DNA of 64,000 nucleotides from Locusta migratoria (taxonomy: Eukaryota; Arthropoda; Insecta; Orthoptera; Acrididae). Below the pieces are notes generated by a model. That model was not told the DNA's origin, made no database searches, and was given only the letters and a program-made list of their open reading frames with translations. The stretch spans positions 70,859,547 to 70,923,546 of the forward strand of contig CM048753.1 of NCBI GenBank assembly GCA_026315105.1. Reading direction: 5' to 3'. A program made the position numbers and the translations under genes. Positions 18,863 to 29,232 of this stretch are shown one piece after another. The stretch's first letter is position 1. The number at the start of each line of letters is the position of its first letter.

Positions 18863-18884
18863 GTCGACTTAAGTCATATGATAT

Positions 18885-19094
18885 TATATTTTGGGGGAAA
18901 TATTCAAGCAAGCAAGCAAACGTTTTCAGAGTCCAAATGCGTGTAATACGTATTGTTTGTGGTGTAAATTCAAGGACACTTTGCAGAGTCCTCTTCAAAG
19001 AACTACTGCCTCTCAGTATATTTATTCGTTAATGAAATTTGTCATAAATAAATATCCCTTTTCCCAACGAACAGCTCAGTTCATACCTACAATA
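18885..19094 (+). mobile_element. Jockey-like LINE C-terminal coding fragment, left part
   Basis: One frame reads approximately VFRVQMRVIRIVCGVNSRTLCRVLFKELLPLSVY, the block where Jockey/X-like elements have an IQKRAIRxI, NSRTSC, LFKxLxILTLPS pattern. It is interrupted by the antisense RTE-like fragment and continues at 19755. The clade is from motif memory. Confidence 0.6.
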
Positions 19095-19752
19095 TTGTTG
19101 TTTGTTGTCTTCAGTCCGCAGACTGGTTTGATGCAGCTCTCCACGCTACCCTGTCCTGTGCAAGTCTCTTCATCTGAGAACACGTTCGGCAACCTACATC
19201 CTTTTGAATCTGCTTACTGTATTCGTCCCTCGGTCTCCCTCTACGGTTTTTACCCCACACGCTTCATTTCTAATGCTAAGTTGACAATTCCTCGATGTCT
19301 CAGAATGTGTCCAATCAATCTATCCCTTTTCTTAGTCAGGATATGTCAGAAACTCCTATTCTTCCCGATTCGGTTAAGCACCTCCTCATTAGTTACGTGA
19401 TCTACCCATCTAATTTTCATCATTCGCCTGTAGCACCACATTTCGATAGCTTCTATCATCTTTTTACCTGAACTCCTTATCGTCCACGTTTCACTGCCAC
19501 ACAATGCTACAATCCAGACAAATGCTTTCAGAAAGAACTTCCTAACATTTAAATTAATATTGGATGGTAACAAGTTCCGCTTCTTTATAAACGCTTTTCT
19601 TCCCATACCCATTCTGCATTTTATATCTTCTTTACTTCGGCCATCAGACGTTATCTTGCTACCCAAATTACAAAATTCATCTACTACTTTTATTGTCTCA
19701 TTGCGTAATCTAATTCCTTAAGCATCACCTGATTTTCTGACATTGCAATCCG
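19095..19752 (-). mobile_element. RTE-like LINE 3' fragment (antisense), nested
   Basis: Plus-strand start TTGTTGTTTGTTGTCTTCAG is the family tail. On the minus strand an open stretch (19346-19666) reads DGRSKEDIKCRMGMGRKAF, SALCGSETW-like and WCYRRMMKIRWVDHVTNEE. It splits the Jockey-like LINE (18885-19094 and 19755-20060) and is therefore younger than it. Truncated at its 5' end near 19752. Confidence 0.85.
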
Positions 19753-19754
19753 TT

Positions 19755-20060
19755 AAAATGATCTACACAAGGATTTAAAATCACTTACTTTAGTTCAAAA
19801 AGGGGTCCACTACTCAGGAACACACATTTTCAATAATCTACCATCAAGTATAAAAAATTTAGCTACAAATGAAGATCAGTTTAAGAGGAACCTAAAAGAC
19901 TTTCTAGTGGCCAACTCCTAGTCCACCGACGAATTGTTAAATAGAACCAAATGATGCATGTATCTGTATTAATACTATTACTATATTATCAACTTGTAAA
20001 AAGTGAATGTACCTGTATTATCACCTTGAAAACAAAATTGACATGTTCCAATTCCACAAC
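19755..20060 (+). mobile_element. Jockey-like LINE C-terminus and 3' UTR, right part
   Basis: Encodes approximately LVQKGVHYSGTHIFNNLPSS, IKNLATNEDQF, then KRNLKDFLV before a stop. That G-V-x-Y-x-G-x-x-I-x-N-x-L-P pattern is the usual C-terminus of Jockey-like proteins. The downstream AT-rich part, with repeated GATCTATGGAAC (20080 and 20110), may be its 3' UTR. Confidence 0.6.
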
Positions 20061-20483
20061 GATCACCTCAACACGGATCTATGGAACGAACCAACTAATT
20101 TAATCGAATCTAATCCACGATCTATGGAACAAGTACTAATGTAATCAAATCTACATGCTCTCTTGATTATTTAAATTTGACCACGCTGTAATAGATAAGT
20201 GATGTAGTAAGCAGTAATTGGTACCCACAAATCTTGCCTGTCCTTCCACTAATTATTGTAGTTCTTCCCCTGTTTCAACGTCACAAATTTACCCGGGACG
20301 TTCACGTCTTAGGGTGACCGGTTGTCACGACTGAGAAAATAGGGGACGTATATCGTCCCATTTTTGCTAACTGTCTCCTATATTTTGAAGTAATGTGTTT
20401 TAAGTAATGTACAGCGCAACCAAACTGAGAAGAAATGTGATCATGCTCAAACAAAATTGGGCTTTAACTGCACTCACAAGGCA
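20061..20483. other. Spacer, possibly LINE 3' UTR then unassigned
   Basis: Nothing coding recognised beyond repeated ATCTATGGAAC motifs. Confidence 0.35.
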
Positions 20484-20527
20484 TGCCTTTTTAATTTCTA
20501 TGCTCGAACATAGAAATTAAAAAGGCA
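20484..20527. repeat. Perfect 19-bp-arm hairpin
   Basis: TGCCTTTTTAATTTCTATG, a CTCGAA loop, then the exact reverse complement. A related AAAGAAATTAAAAAG stretch occurs near 40920. It adjoins an RTE-like tail on the right. Confidence 0.9.
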
Positions 20528-20770
20528 CACTGAAGACCACACCAACAACAACAGGACGTAATTTCAAATTAAACTTCGAGATGTAAAAAAGCCATCACAA
20601 GACGACAAGACGTCCACTTTTAGTGTTGCTGAATTAATGTGTTTACAAAAGAGTACAAACGGAATAATTTTTGCAGGAAGCAGATTGTCCTGCGTTGGTT
20701 CGTCAACCGCCAGGGCATCGGTTATTAGACATCGGTCCTTTGAGAGCATCTGCGCTCGCTTTGGGAGCGA
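20526..20770 (+). repeat. RTE-like tail plus single arm of the 18.2-18.9 kb palindrome
   Basis: ACTGAAGACCACACCAACAA is followed by GGACGTAATTTCAAATTAAA, TTCGAGATG, CACTTTTAGTGTTGCTGAA, CAGATTGTCCTGCGTTGGTT and TTTGAGAGCATCTGC. These occur in the same order as one arm of 18222-18862, with scattered substitutions and small indels. The second arm is absent. Confidence 0.8.
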
Positions 20771-21367
20771 GTTAATGGAATACTGCGAGAGGAGACGTCT
20801 TCCTCAGGGAAGGAGTTCCAGCCTGTGGAAATTGTCTGCTCTGTTGCCGAGGGTGGAGGGGGTAGGAAGTGGGCGGCTCTATTAATCAGGGGGAGATTTA
20901 ATTAGCGATAAAGAGGCAGCCCCTCCACACAAGACGGCTGGCCGCATTCAACTGTCTGCGACTACCTGCCGAGTGGAGGGGAGTGCCTTATTAGGGCCTG
21001 GGAGAGCGGCTCATGCCTAGGTATCAGGCAGACTGCCTGCCTAGGTACCTCATTACCATCTCGACAGAGTAGCCACGAACCCCTGGCAGTGCTATTAGCG
21101 TCCAGCAGGTACGGTGTCGGAGATGACTTTCCGACGACGGGATCACTTGCTGCTTTAAAGCGTTATGGGTCGAGAAATATTATATTGAAATGAGCTGTTG
21201 GGCATTATACTGCGACAGCATGAGGTGTAGGTAATAAGGTGACCAAAATAAGGCCACGATCAACGCAGGACCATTTCTTTAAAAGATGGTCTTTAACTGA
21301 AAAAAAAAAACAACTTAAAATGATACTGAACTATCAATGCGTCCTTCAGTCTGAGATGCGATAGCAG
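20771..21367. other. GC-rich unassigned stretch
   Basis: No repeat relative in the window and no convincing ORF. It contains homeodomain-type TAATTA cores (GAGATTTAATTAGCG near 20890) and a short inverted CTAGGTA/TACCTAGG pair near 21019-21050. It may be unique host DNA. No function can be assigned. Confidence 0.35.
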
Positions 21368-22092
21368 CTACATCTACATGGGATACTCCGCAAATCACAT
21401 TTAAGTGCCTGTCAGAGGGTTCATCAAACCACCTTCATACAATTCCATTCTCGAATAGTACGCGTCAAGAAAGAACACCTGAATATCTGCGTTAGAGCTC
21501 TGATTTCTCGTATATTATTCTGATGATCATTTCTACCTATGTTAGTGCGAATCAACAATATATTTTCGCATTCGGAGGAGAATATTGGCGATTGTAGTTT
21601 CGTAAGTAGCCCACGCCGCAGCGATAAGCGCCGTTGTTGTAATGATTCCCATCCCAGATCTTGTATCATTTCCGTGACGCTGTCTCCCCTGTATCGTGAC
21701 AATACGAAACGAGCTGCCCTTCTTTGGACTCTTTCGATGTTCTCCGTCAAACCCACCCAATAAAAATTCCACACTGGGCAGAAATACTCCAAAAAATGAC
21801 GAACAAGTGTAGTGTATGCAGCCTCTTTAGTAGTTCTGTTGCATCTTTTAAGGGTTCTGCCAATAAAACGTAGTCTCTGGTTCGCCTTTCCCACGACATT
21901 ATCTACGTGTTCTTTGCAGTTTAAGTCTGAAGTAATAGTAATTTCTAGAAATTTCACTTTGATTGATTTATCTTGTAAACAATGTTTAACGGATCTCTTT
22001 TCGTAGTCATGTGGACGACTTCACACTTCTTATAATTTAGAGTCAATTGCCAATTTTTACACCATAGTGGTATCTCATTCAGGTCGTTCCAA
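21368..22092 (-). mobile_element. CR1/Jockey-like LINE, subfamily A, 3' part (antisense)
   Basis: The plus-strand start TACATCTACATGGGATACTC is the family tail. A minus-strand frame (21424-21957) reads ITSDLNCKEHVDNVVGKANQ, RRAARFVLSRYRGDSVTEMI and LGWESLQQRRLSLRRG, the post-palm portion. It lacks the FADD palm. Ends near 22092, where the tRNA-like repeat begins. Confidence 0.85.
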
Positions 22093-22290
22093 ACTTCACA
22101 GAATCTCTCCTGCGAAACATGCAAGACTAGCACTCTTGGAAGAAAGGATATGGTGGAGACATGGCTTAGCCACAGCCTAAGGGATGTTTCCAGAATGAAA
22201 CTTCACTCTGCAGCGGAGTGTGCTTGCCCGCGAAAGGCGAAGGTTCCAGGTTCGAGTCCTGGTTCCGGCACACAATTTTAATCTGTCAGG
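22093..22290. repeat. tRNA-like repeat, rearranged fragments
   Basis: The tail part of the 44.5-47 kb unit (ATGCAAGACTAGCACTC, GGATATGGTGGAGACATGGC) is followed directly by the head in opposite orientation (GAAGGTTCCAGGTTCGAGTC, then CCGGCACACAATTTT). It is a rearranged copy of the unit family and includes a B box. Not a functional tRNA gene. Confidence 0.7.
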
Positions 22291-23617
22291 AAGTTTTATA
22301 TTTAAATTTATACTTATATCTTCCTAAATAACTTCAGGCAAAAGCCGAGATGGTTCCTTTCAAAGGGCACGACCGATTTCCTTCCCCATCCTTACTCAAA
22401 ACTCTGGGCGTTAGCTCTGTCTCTAATGACCAAGCTGTCGACGGAACGTTAAACCCTAAGATTTATTCCTTCCTTCGCCTGTGATCGTAACGTTTGAATG
22501 AAAATTGGCCCACTTTAGGTTACGGCAGTAACACTAAAAGTGTGCCTTTGCAATCGTTTTTTGACAGCTCGAAATTTAAATAAAAATAACGGCTTAACCA
22601 TTCATCTGACACAAAAATTGAGTAACCGAATGTCTAGAGAAGAAACTTCTCTACAACTTTGCTCTCTTATGTTTTTTTCATATCTTGTAGCGTTTCAAAG
22701 ATATTTGCAAAAGTAACGGCGATTTTGGGATGTCTGTCTGTCTGCCCGTAACGTGTTCCCTGTTTTTAAGACGAACCGTTCAACCGATCAGCACCAAATT
22801 TTAAAGACATTATTGTAGGCCGACAGAGACCAGAACCTTCCTTTTTCAAATATTTAGGACAAAAAATACGCTAGTAATACCAAAAAACGTGGTTTCTAAT
22901 ATAATTGTAATTGCAAACGAAACGTTCACCTGACACGAAAATTGAATAACTTAATTGGTAGAGGGGAAAATTCTCTACAACTTCGCTCTTTTATGTTTCT
23001 TTTTTTTCATATCTTGCATCGTTGCAGAGATTGTTTCAAAAATAACGGCGATTTGAAGATGTCTGTCTGGCTGTAACGTGTTCCCAGTTTTTAGGTCGAA
23101 CCGTTCAACCGATCGGCACCAAATTATACAGACGTAATTGTTGGCTACCAGAGACCAGAACCTCGCTTTTTTGAAATATTAATACGTTAGTTATACGAAA
23201 AAAGGCCGTTTGTAATGTAATTTTAATTGTATATAAATCGTTTATCTGACGCTAAAATTTAATAACCTAAATTGTAGGGGAAAAGATCCTCTACAACATT
23301 GATCCCTTATGTCTTTTTTTTTTTCATATTTCAGTTTTGACGCCCTCCACTGAATTAGCGACAACCAGCCGTTCGCAGATGTCACGTGACATTCCTCGCC
23401 CAGAACTCTCTCTGGCATACGACATCTTGCGTTGCGTATTTGATTATTTTCTTATTGTATCTTACACGTTGTCATTTAAAAGCAATAGCGCACTGAAGAT
23501 TTAACAAAAACACGTCGTTCTTCATACGATAAATGATAATCTAGTGTCTACAAATGCCATATTAGCATCAGTTAACAACGGCCATCAATAGTATGAGATT
23601 AAAGAACGCATCTTCTA
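22291..23617 (+). repeat. Dispersed repeat 'X' copy 2
   Basis: Non-coding. Internally it has about three diverged units of about 300 bp, each with CTCTACAAC, a CATATCTTG-like phrase, a TAACGGCGAT phrase, ACGTGTTCCC, AACCGTTCAACCGATC and GGCCGACAGAGACCAGAACC. It ends CATCTTCTACGTATTG, where a LINE is inserted, and resumes at 24833. It includes a TAACACTAAAAGTG stretch that also occurs in the 18.2-kb palindrome. Confidence 0.75.
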
Positions 23618-23984
23618 CGTATTGTTAATGAAAATTTTTCCAACAGGAGAAAAACTGTATAAAATTAAAATAAAGCCTGACCCATATTGTGACCACTGCC
23701 AATTGGTAGACACAATAGCACATACCTTTGTTTGCAGAGGCCGAAATAGCATCTGGAAGTGGACCCCGAAAAAGCAATTATCAACAGGACGTCTGAAAAT
23801 GCAATATCGGTAGATGATATACTATATCCAGACTGGAATCTATACCCCAGTATGAAACGCAACAGCTATCTTTGGTTACTTGGAAAATTTATAAACTACA
23901 TAATTAAAAATAAAAATACAACATTAGAAGGATTCGTGATGAAAATTAAAGTAGAACACAACCAATTACAGAAGCTACCAAAAT
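23618..23984 (+). mobile_element. LINE C-terminal zinc-knuckle fragment, left part
   Basis: Frames encode approximately KIKPDPYCDHCQLVDTIAHT then FVCRGRNSIW, a C-x2-C-x7-H-x4-C-like arrangement, and downstream DDILYPDWNLYPSMKRNSYL and INYIIKNKNTTLEGF. The fragment at 51590-52075 has the same architecture (CSACKINDTDEHQFVC, then DEALYPNTKKNAVNW). This is the region after the RT in several insect LINEs. Dead: two frames. Confidence 0.6.
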
Positions 23985-24605
23985 GTTGTTGTTGTGGTCT
24001 TCAGTCCGGAGACTGGTTTGATGCAGCTCTCCACAATATTCTATCCTGAGCAAGCCTCTTCATCTTCACATAAGAACGGCAACCTACATCTGTCTGAATC
24101 TGCTTACTGTATCCATCTTTTGGTCTTCATCTGCGATTTTTACCCCACACACTTCCCTCCAACGCTAAATTCAAAATTCCTTGATGTCTAAGAATGTGTC
24201 CTACCAATCTATCCCTTGTTTTGGTCAAGGTATGCCAGAAATTTCTTTTCTCCCCAATTCTGTTCAGTACCTCCTCATTAGTTACGCGATCCACCCACCT
24301 AATCTTCAGCATTCTTCTGTAGCACCATATTTCAAAAGCCTCAATCCTCTTCCTGTCCGCACTGTTTATCGTCCATGTCTCACTCCCATACAAGGCAACA
24401 CTCCATACAAATGCCTTCAGAATGGACTTCCTTAGGCTTAAATCAATATTCGATGTTAACAAATTTCTCTTTTTCAAAAACGCTTTTCTTCCCATTACCT
24501 TTCTGCATTTTATATCCTCTGTACTGCGACCATCATTTGTTATTTTAGTGCCCAAATAACAAAACTCATCTACCTCCTTTATTGCTTCGTTTGCCAATCT
24601 AATTC
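23985..24605 (-). mobile_element. RTE-like LINE 3' fragment (antisense), nested
   Basis: Starts with TTGTTGTTGTGGTCTTCAGT on the plus strand. The minus frame (24127-24597) reads NEAIKEVDEFCYLGTKITND, GRKAFLKKRNLLTSN, then LYGSETWTINSADRKRIEAF and LKIRWVDRVTNEEVLNRIGE. It is uninterrupted for 156 codons but has no palm. Inserted in the LINE fragment 23618-24832. Confidence 0.88.
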
Positions 24606-24832
24606 CTAAATATGAACAACAATTTCATACCGTGAAATAAGAATGTAAATAAGTTAAATGTGAGGGGGTATCACAAGATGTGCAACGATGATTTTCTGAG
24701 GCTACAACAAACCAACAGAAGATGAACAAGATAATGAAAATATAAAACAGATTTCATAAGCAATAGTAGATAATTTGTTTTTACATATTATATGTACATG
24801 GTTTGTATAATAATAATAAAGGGTTAATAGAG
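24606..24832 (+). mobile_element. LINE 3' UTR, right part of the split element
   Basis: AT-rich, ending in ATAATAATAAAGGGTTAATAG and an A tract (24833-24840), consistent with the 3' end of the LINE begun at 23618. Repeat X text then resumes. Confidence 0.5.
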
Positions 24833-25196
24833 AAAAAAAATTGCGTTGTGGGCAATGCGTTGAACTGTGACGCTGAAAGTCAGTGGTTCAAAACCCGCCA
24901 CTACCTAAAACTTTTTTTTTCCTAAAAGGGTTTCAGAAACTCTCATTAATGAATTTTTTATTGTTTACATTATTATTTTGTTCCAAAATGTTTGCAAAAA
25001 CTTAAAAACTACAAATCTAAAGTGGGCCGTAAAACACGTCAGTGCGATTTTTTTTCTTTTTCTTTTTTTTTTTTTTTTTTTTTTTCAGTATCATCAATCC
25101 AAACGCTAGATACGCTGTTTGTTTTCTTAATGCGCAACCAGTTTCCTTAAAATATCACTTTCCTTTTCTCTTATCTGAACAGATCCTTTCACAGCC
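24833..25196 (+). repeat. Repeat X copy 2, continuation
   Basis: TGTGGGCAATGCGTTGAACTG and GACGCTGAAAGTCAGT match the 28780-28850 end of copy 3, including a tRNA-like AAAACCCGCCAC. A T-rich tract lies at 25049-25085. Confidence 0.6.
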
Positions 25197-25323
25197 GCGG
25201 CGGAGCAGCCGAGGGTATTGAGGCGCTATGCTACGATGCGCGAAGCCGTTCTCCGTCGGGGGTTCGAATCCCCCCTCGGGCACTGATGTTTGTGCTGTCT
25301 TTAGTGTAAGCTAGTTCATAAGT
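25197..25323 (+). mobile_element. tRNA-derived SINE, subtype B, 3'-truncated
   Basis: Head CGCGGCGGAGCAGCCGAGGG, B box GGGGTTCGAATCCCCCCTCG, then GTGCTGTCTTTAGTGTAAGC before breaking at the next repeat. The anticodon region differs from other subtype-B copies. Confidence 0.75.
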
Positions 25324-25526
25324 AACTTCCTGGCAGAATAAAATTGTGTGCCGGAACCGGGACTCGAACCTGGGACCTTTGCTCTTCGCGGGCAAGCGCA
25401 CTACCGACTGTGCTATCCAGACACGACTCTCGATGCCGCCTCACTACTTTACTTCCGCCAGTACCTCGCCTCCTACTTTCCAAAAGGTCCCGGTTCCGGC
25501 ACACAATTTTAATCTGCCAGAAAGTT
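25324..25526. repeat. tRNA-like fold-back (inverted tRNA-unit ends)
   Basis: The left end AACTTCCTGGCAGAATAAAA with TGTGTGCCGGAACCGGGA is mirrored at the right (TCCCGGTTCCGGCACACA, then TTTTAATCTGCCAGAAAGTT). The inverted repeats are about 40 bp around a 120-bp core taken from the same unit family as the 44.5-kb array. Similar arrangements occur at 46815-47033 and 63650-63865. Confidence 0.8.
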
Positions 25527-25539
25527 TCATATTTAAATT

Positions 25540-26426
25540 GATATTTATATCTTCCTAAATCACTTCAGGCAAATGCTGGGATGGTTCCTTTCAAAGGGCA
25601 AGACCGATTTCCTGTCCCATCCTTACTAAAAACTCCAGGCGTTCGCTCCGTCTCTAATGACCAAGCTGTCGATGGGACGTTAAACGCTAAGCTTCCTTCC
25701 TTTCTTCGCTTGCGATGGTAGCGTATGAATGAAAATTGGCCCACTTTAGGTTACGGTAGTAACACTAAAATTGGGCCTTTGCGATCGTCTTTTGACAGCT
25801 CGAAATTTAAATAAAAATAACGGCCTAACCATTCATCTGACACGAAAATTGATAAACGGAATTTGTAGAGGGGAAAATTCTCCACACCCTTGCCCTCTTA
25901 TGTGTTTTTCATATCTGGTATCGTTTCTGAGATATTTGCAAAAGTAACGGCGATTTTGGGATGTATGTCTGTCTGTCTGTCTGTCCGTAACGTGTTCCCC
26001 GTTTTTAAGACGAAGTGTTCAACTGATCAGCACCAAATTTTACAGACATGATTGTAGGCCGACAGAGACCAGAACCTCCCTGTTTCAAATTTTTCGGACA
26101 AAAAATATGGTAGTAATACCAAACAACTTCGTTTCTAATATAATTGCAAACGAACCGTTCATCTGACACGAAAATTGAATAACCTAATTGGTAGAGGGGA
26201 CAATTCTCTACAACTTTGTTCCCTTATGTTTTTTTTCATATCTCGTATTGTTTGAGAGATATTTACAAAAATAACAGAGTTTTGACACCCTCCACTGAAT
26301 TAGCAAAAACCAGCCGTTCGCTGATGTCATTCCTCGCCCAGAACTCTCTGTGGCATAAGCCATCTTGTGTTGCGTATTTGATTTTCTTATTGTAACTTAC
26401 ACGTTGTCATTCCAAAGCAATACAGC
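25540..26426 (+). repeat. Dispersed repeat 'X' copy 3, left part
   Basis: Follows copy 2 through CTTCAGGCAAATGCTGGGAT, GACCGATTTCC, TAACGGCGATTTTGGGATGT and CTCGCCCAGAACTCTC. It ends AAAGCAATACAGC, where a hAT-like element is inserted. Both copies 2 and 3 are preceded by a tRNA-like unit, so that junction is older than their separation. Confidence 0.75.
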
Positions 26427-28643
26427 CAGTGGCGTAGCTATCATAGGGCTAGGCGGGGCAGTGCCCCGGGGCCCCCGAGATCAAGGGGCCCCTCGGCCTC
26501 CGTGAGCGACGATCGAAAAAAGTTGAGCGTCGTTTTTTAAATTTTTATTTATTTATTTACCTTCCCACCGTACCGTCCATCTATTCACCCCCCGGCAAAC
26601 TAAACTTCCTGGGCCACAGGGTGACGGAACATTCCTTCTAGTGGGGCCTGCTGACAGGCCAAGCCGACAGTCGCTGACTACAACAATGGGCACACTCCAG
26701 TCGGCAGAAGTACAGTAGCGGCAACATCAATCAAAGCTGTTCACAGCAACAGCTGCGCCTTCCAAGTGTTGCGGCGTGCAATGTGAAGGATAGCGCGACT
26801 CCAAATACTGTATAAATACCTTTACTGTACAGTACTTCTTATTGGCAAGTATAAGTGTGCAGTACGATTACACGAACAATCGGTTTTCCGAATATCCATG
26901 TCCCCCAATTACACTTCGGATAATCGACGTTCTACTGTATATAATATTTTAGCTGAATGAAGGATTTTCGAATTTTAACGTTTTGAACACTGCCAGCAAA
27001 CTTCAAACGCACGAAGTAAAATCCAAAAATTATTCCCATCTCAGAATATAAACATAAAAAGGTATTGCTTGTCCGCTAAGACGTGCACCCTGCCACCTGC
27101 TGAATTACTAGCAGTGTGTTGACAATACTGTTCATGGTTTGATTCGCAGCAGGGGGCCATATTTTCGTGGTTGAGTAAAACTTCATTTTTACTAGCTTCT
27201 GTCTGCGATTTCATTCACCTAGTATGGAGAAACTTCGAAAACTATTCCATGGTAGTTTTATCTGTATGTCCTACCCAGGTCAAACTCTATCCCTCTCCAA
27301 AATTTCATCCAAATCCACCCAGTACTTTCTGCTTGCAAGCATAATTAACTTTCACAGTTATATTAGAGAGTACGATTAAATATTATCTGCTGCGTTTGCC
27401 ATATTATGTCTTCCAGTAAGCGGTAAGGACCTGATGAAGTAGTATTGCATCTGCATAGTTCATAGGCGCCGATTACGGGTATGCTCAGTCACTCAAGCAT
27501 ACCCCAAAATTTGAGTGGGTATGCTCGGCATACCCCACTGAAAAAGTTGGTATTTTTTTTTCTTTACGTTATATTTCTTGATTGTAATTAAATTCGATTC
27601 TCTCATTTCATTGATGGGTGGCTGGCTTTTGTAATACACCGCTGTAAAAAGATTATCTAAAACAAACAGGTAATTGAATTCGTAGGCATTGAAATTCATG
27701 TTGACATGTGAGTGAAGTGATCGTTTTCTAAATAGTCCGAATGTTAATGGAACGCAGCTTGTACGTTCAATATCGTAAACTGGAGGCGGTAACCTTTAAT
27801 TGTTGTCTTAAATAACTAGAAATGCAGTGGGTTTGGTACGATACGATGAAAATGTGTATACTACTAATTTAACGTTTATGTATTCTTTTAGAAGTCAATT
27901 TTCTTCAAGGAATCGTGTTAGTGTTACGTCGTGACATTTTTCATCCTGTTTACTGAATTGGTGTGTGATATAACAAAGGGTTGTAAACCTATTGGTATCG
28001 ACAGACATGGTATGACAGCGGAAGTGGTTATGGACTGTTTCCGTAATACTGTATAGAGAATAATTCTGCAGAAGAGAGAAGGCAGGAAGACATCCGATGT
28101 TAGTTTTTGCGATAATGAACACAGTATTCACAATACAGGCACATCACTATCTGATATGCCTGTCTAAGAAGACGAAAACTCTGAAAATGACTTCAGTAGT
28201 TACTGCAACGGGAAAAAAAGGGTAGAATGGTCGCACAAGCCGCCCAGTAGTTCTGAAACGTGAAATTGAAATTAATGGCTGTTAATTTCTTTACTGTGTA
28301 TTAAAAAATTACTTTTCTCCTTCCTGAGATTAAAATGGTCCTAAATTAATACCAAATAAAGCAAAACAGAAGAAATACTACTGAAATAAAACAAAATTAT
28401 TACTTTACCTTTGTACCTGGAACTGCAAAAACTTAATAAAGACTTTTTTATTTATTTATTTTTTACAAATACCTGTCGGGGGAGGGTGTGGCTGCAGGCC
28501 GGCAACCACCTCCCCCCTATTGGAAACGCCACTGAGCATACCCCAAGATTTTCAAACGTCGGCGCCTGTGGTATAGTTTTAGTTTAGAGAGGCCCCAACG
28601 GCATTTTTGCCCCGGGGCCCTTGGTGTAGTAGATACGCCACTG
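26427..28643. mobile_element. hAT-like non-autonomous element, interrupted
   Basis: The ends are CAGTGGCGTAGCTA at 26427 and its imperfect reverse complement TAGATACGCCACTG ending 28643. The 8-bp flanks AATACAGC (26419-26426) and AGTACAGC (28644-28651) match at 7 of 8, the hAT target-duplication length. Subterminal GC-rich text (GCCCCGGGGCCCCCGAG) is shared with 29233-30695. No transposase ORF is present. A second hAT-like element (27461-28570) sits inside it. Confidence 0.85.
27461..28570. mobile_element. hAT-like element nested inside another hAT-like element
   Basis: Ends CATAGGCGCCGA (27461) and TCGGCGCCTGTG (28570), inverted with one mismatch. Flanks are GCATAGTT (27453-27460) and GTATAGTT (28571-28578), 7 of 8. 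Subterminal copies of GCATACCCCA occur at both ends. The interior around 28060-28260 reads like a decayed coding stretch (SFCDNEHSIHNTGTSLSDMP, then NDFSSYCNGKKRVEW) that I cannot assign. Confidence 0.8.
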
Positions 28644-28651
28644 AGTACAGC

Positions 28652-28852
28652 ACTGAAAAATTAACATAAACACGCCGTTCTTCGTACGATAAATGACAAT
28701 CTATTGTCTACAAATGCCATATCAGCATCAGTTAACAACGGTCATGAATAGTATGAGATTAAAGAACGCATCTTCTACGTATTGGCCGTAGCGTAGTGGG
28801 CAATGCTTTGGACTGTGACGCTGAAAGTCAGTAGTTGAAAACCCGCCACCGT
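28652..28852 (+). repeat. Repeat X copy 3, right part
   Basis: Text resumes with ACTGAAAAATTAACATAAAC and runs through ACAACGGTCATGAATAGTAT to ACGTATTGGCCGTAGCGTAG and AAAACCCGCCACC. It shows what the uninterrupted site of copy 2 (at 23617) looked like. Confidence 0.7.
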
Positions 28853-29036
28853 CCGCGGTGGCCGAGGGCACTGAGGCGCTCCAGTCACGGTCTGCACGGC
28901 CACTACGGTCGGGTGTTCGAATCCCCCCTCGGGCATGGATATTTGTGCCGTCCTTAGTTGTAAGTAGTTTGTAAGCTTAGGGACTGATGACCCCGTAGTT
29001 AAGTCCCATACACTCTACAAACAAGTGAACATTTCC
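28853..29036 (+). mobile_element. tRNA-derived SINE, subtype B
   Basis: Head GTCCGCGGTGGCCGAGGGCA (A-box-like), B box GTTCGAATCCCCCCTCGGGC, internal ATGGATATTTGTGCCGTCC, and 3' part GGGACTGATGACCCCGTAGT ending GTGAACATTT. No clear target duplication. Inserted in repeat X. Confidence 0.85.
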
Positions 29037-29232
29037 TAAAAGGGTTTTAGACACTCTTTTTAATTAATTTTTTATTGTGTACATTATTATTTTGGTCGAA
29101 AATGTTTGCAAAAACTTATAAAACTACAATCTAAAGTGGGCCGTAAAACACGTCAGTGCGATGTTTTTTTTCTTGGTGTCAGGCGTTCGCTCTACAGTTG
29201 GCTGACGCTTGCATATACGGACTGGGAGTATA
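29037..29232 (+). repeat. Repeat X copy 3, terminal part
   Basis: CCTAAAAGGGTTTTAG, TGTTTGCAAAAACTTA and AAGTGGGCCGTAAAACACGT parallel 24920-25050 in copy 2. Confidence 0.65.

Noticed and set aside
18651..19400. Frames of 115 and 169 codons spanning the palindrome edge
   Set aside because: They run through a non-coding palindrome, a LINE tail and two different LINEs in series, so cannot be one gene.
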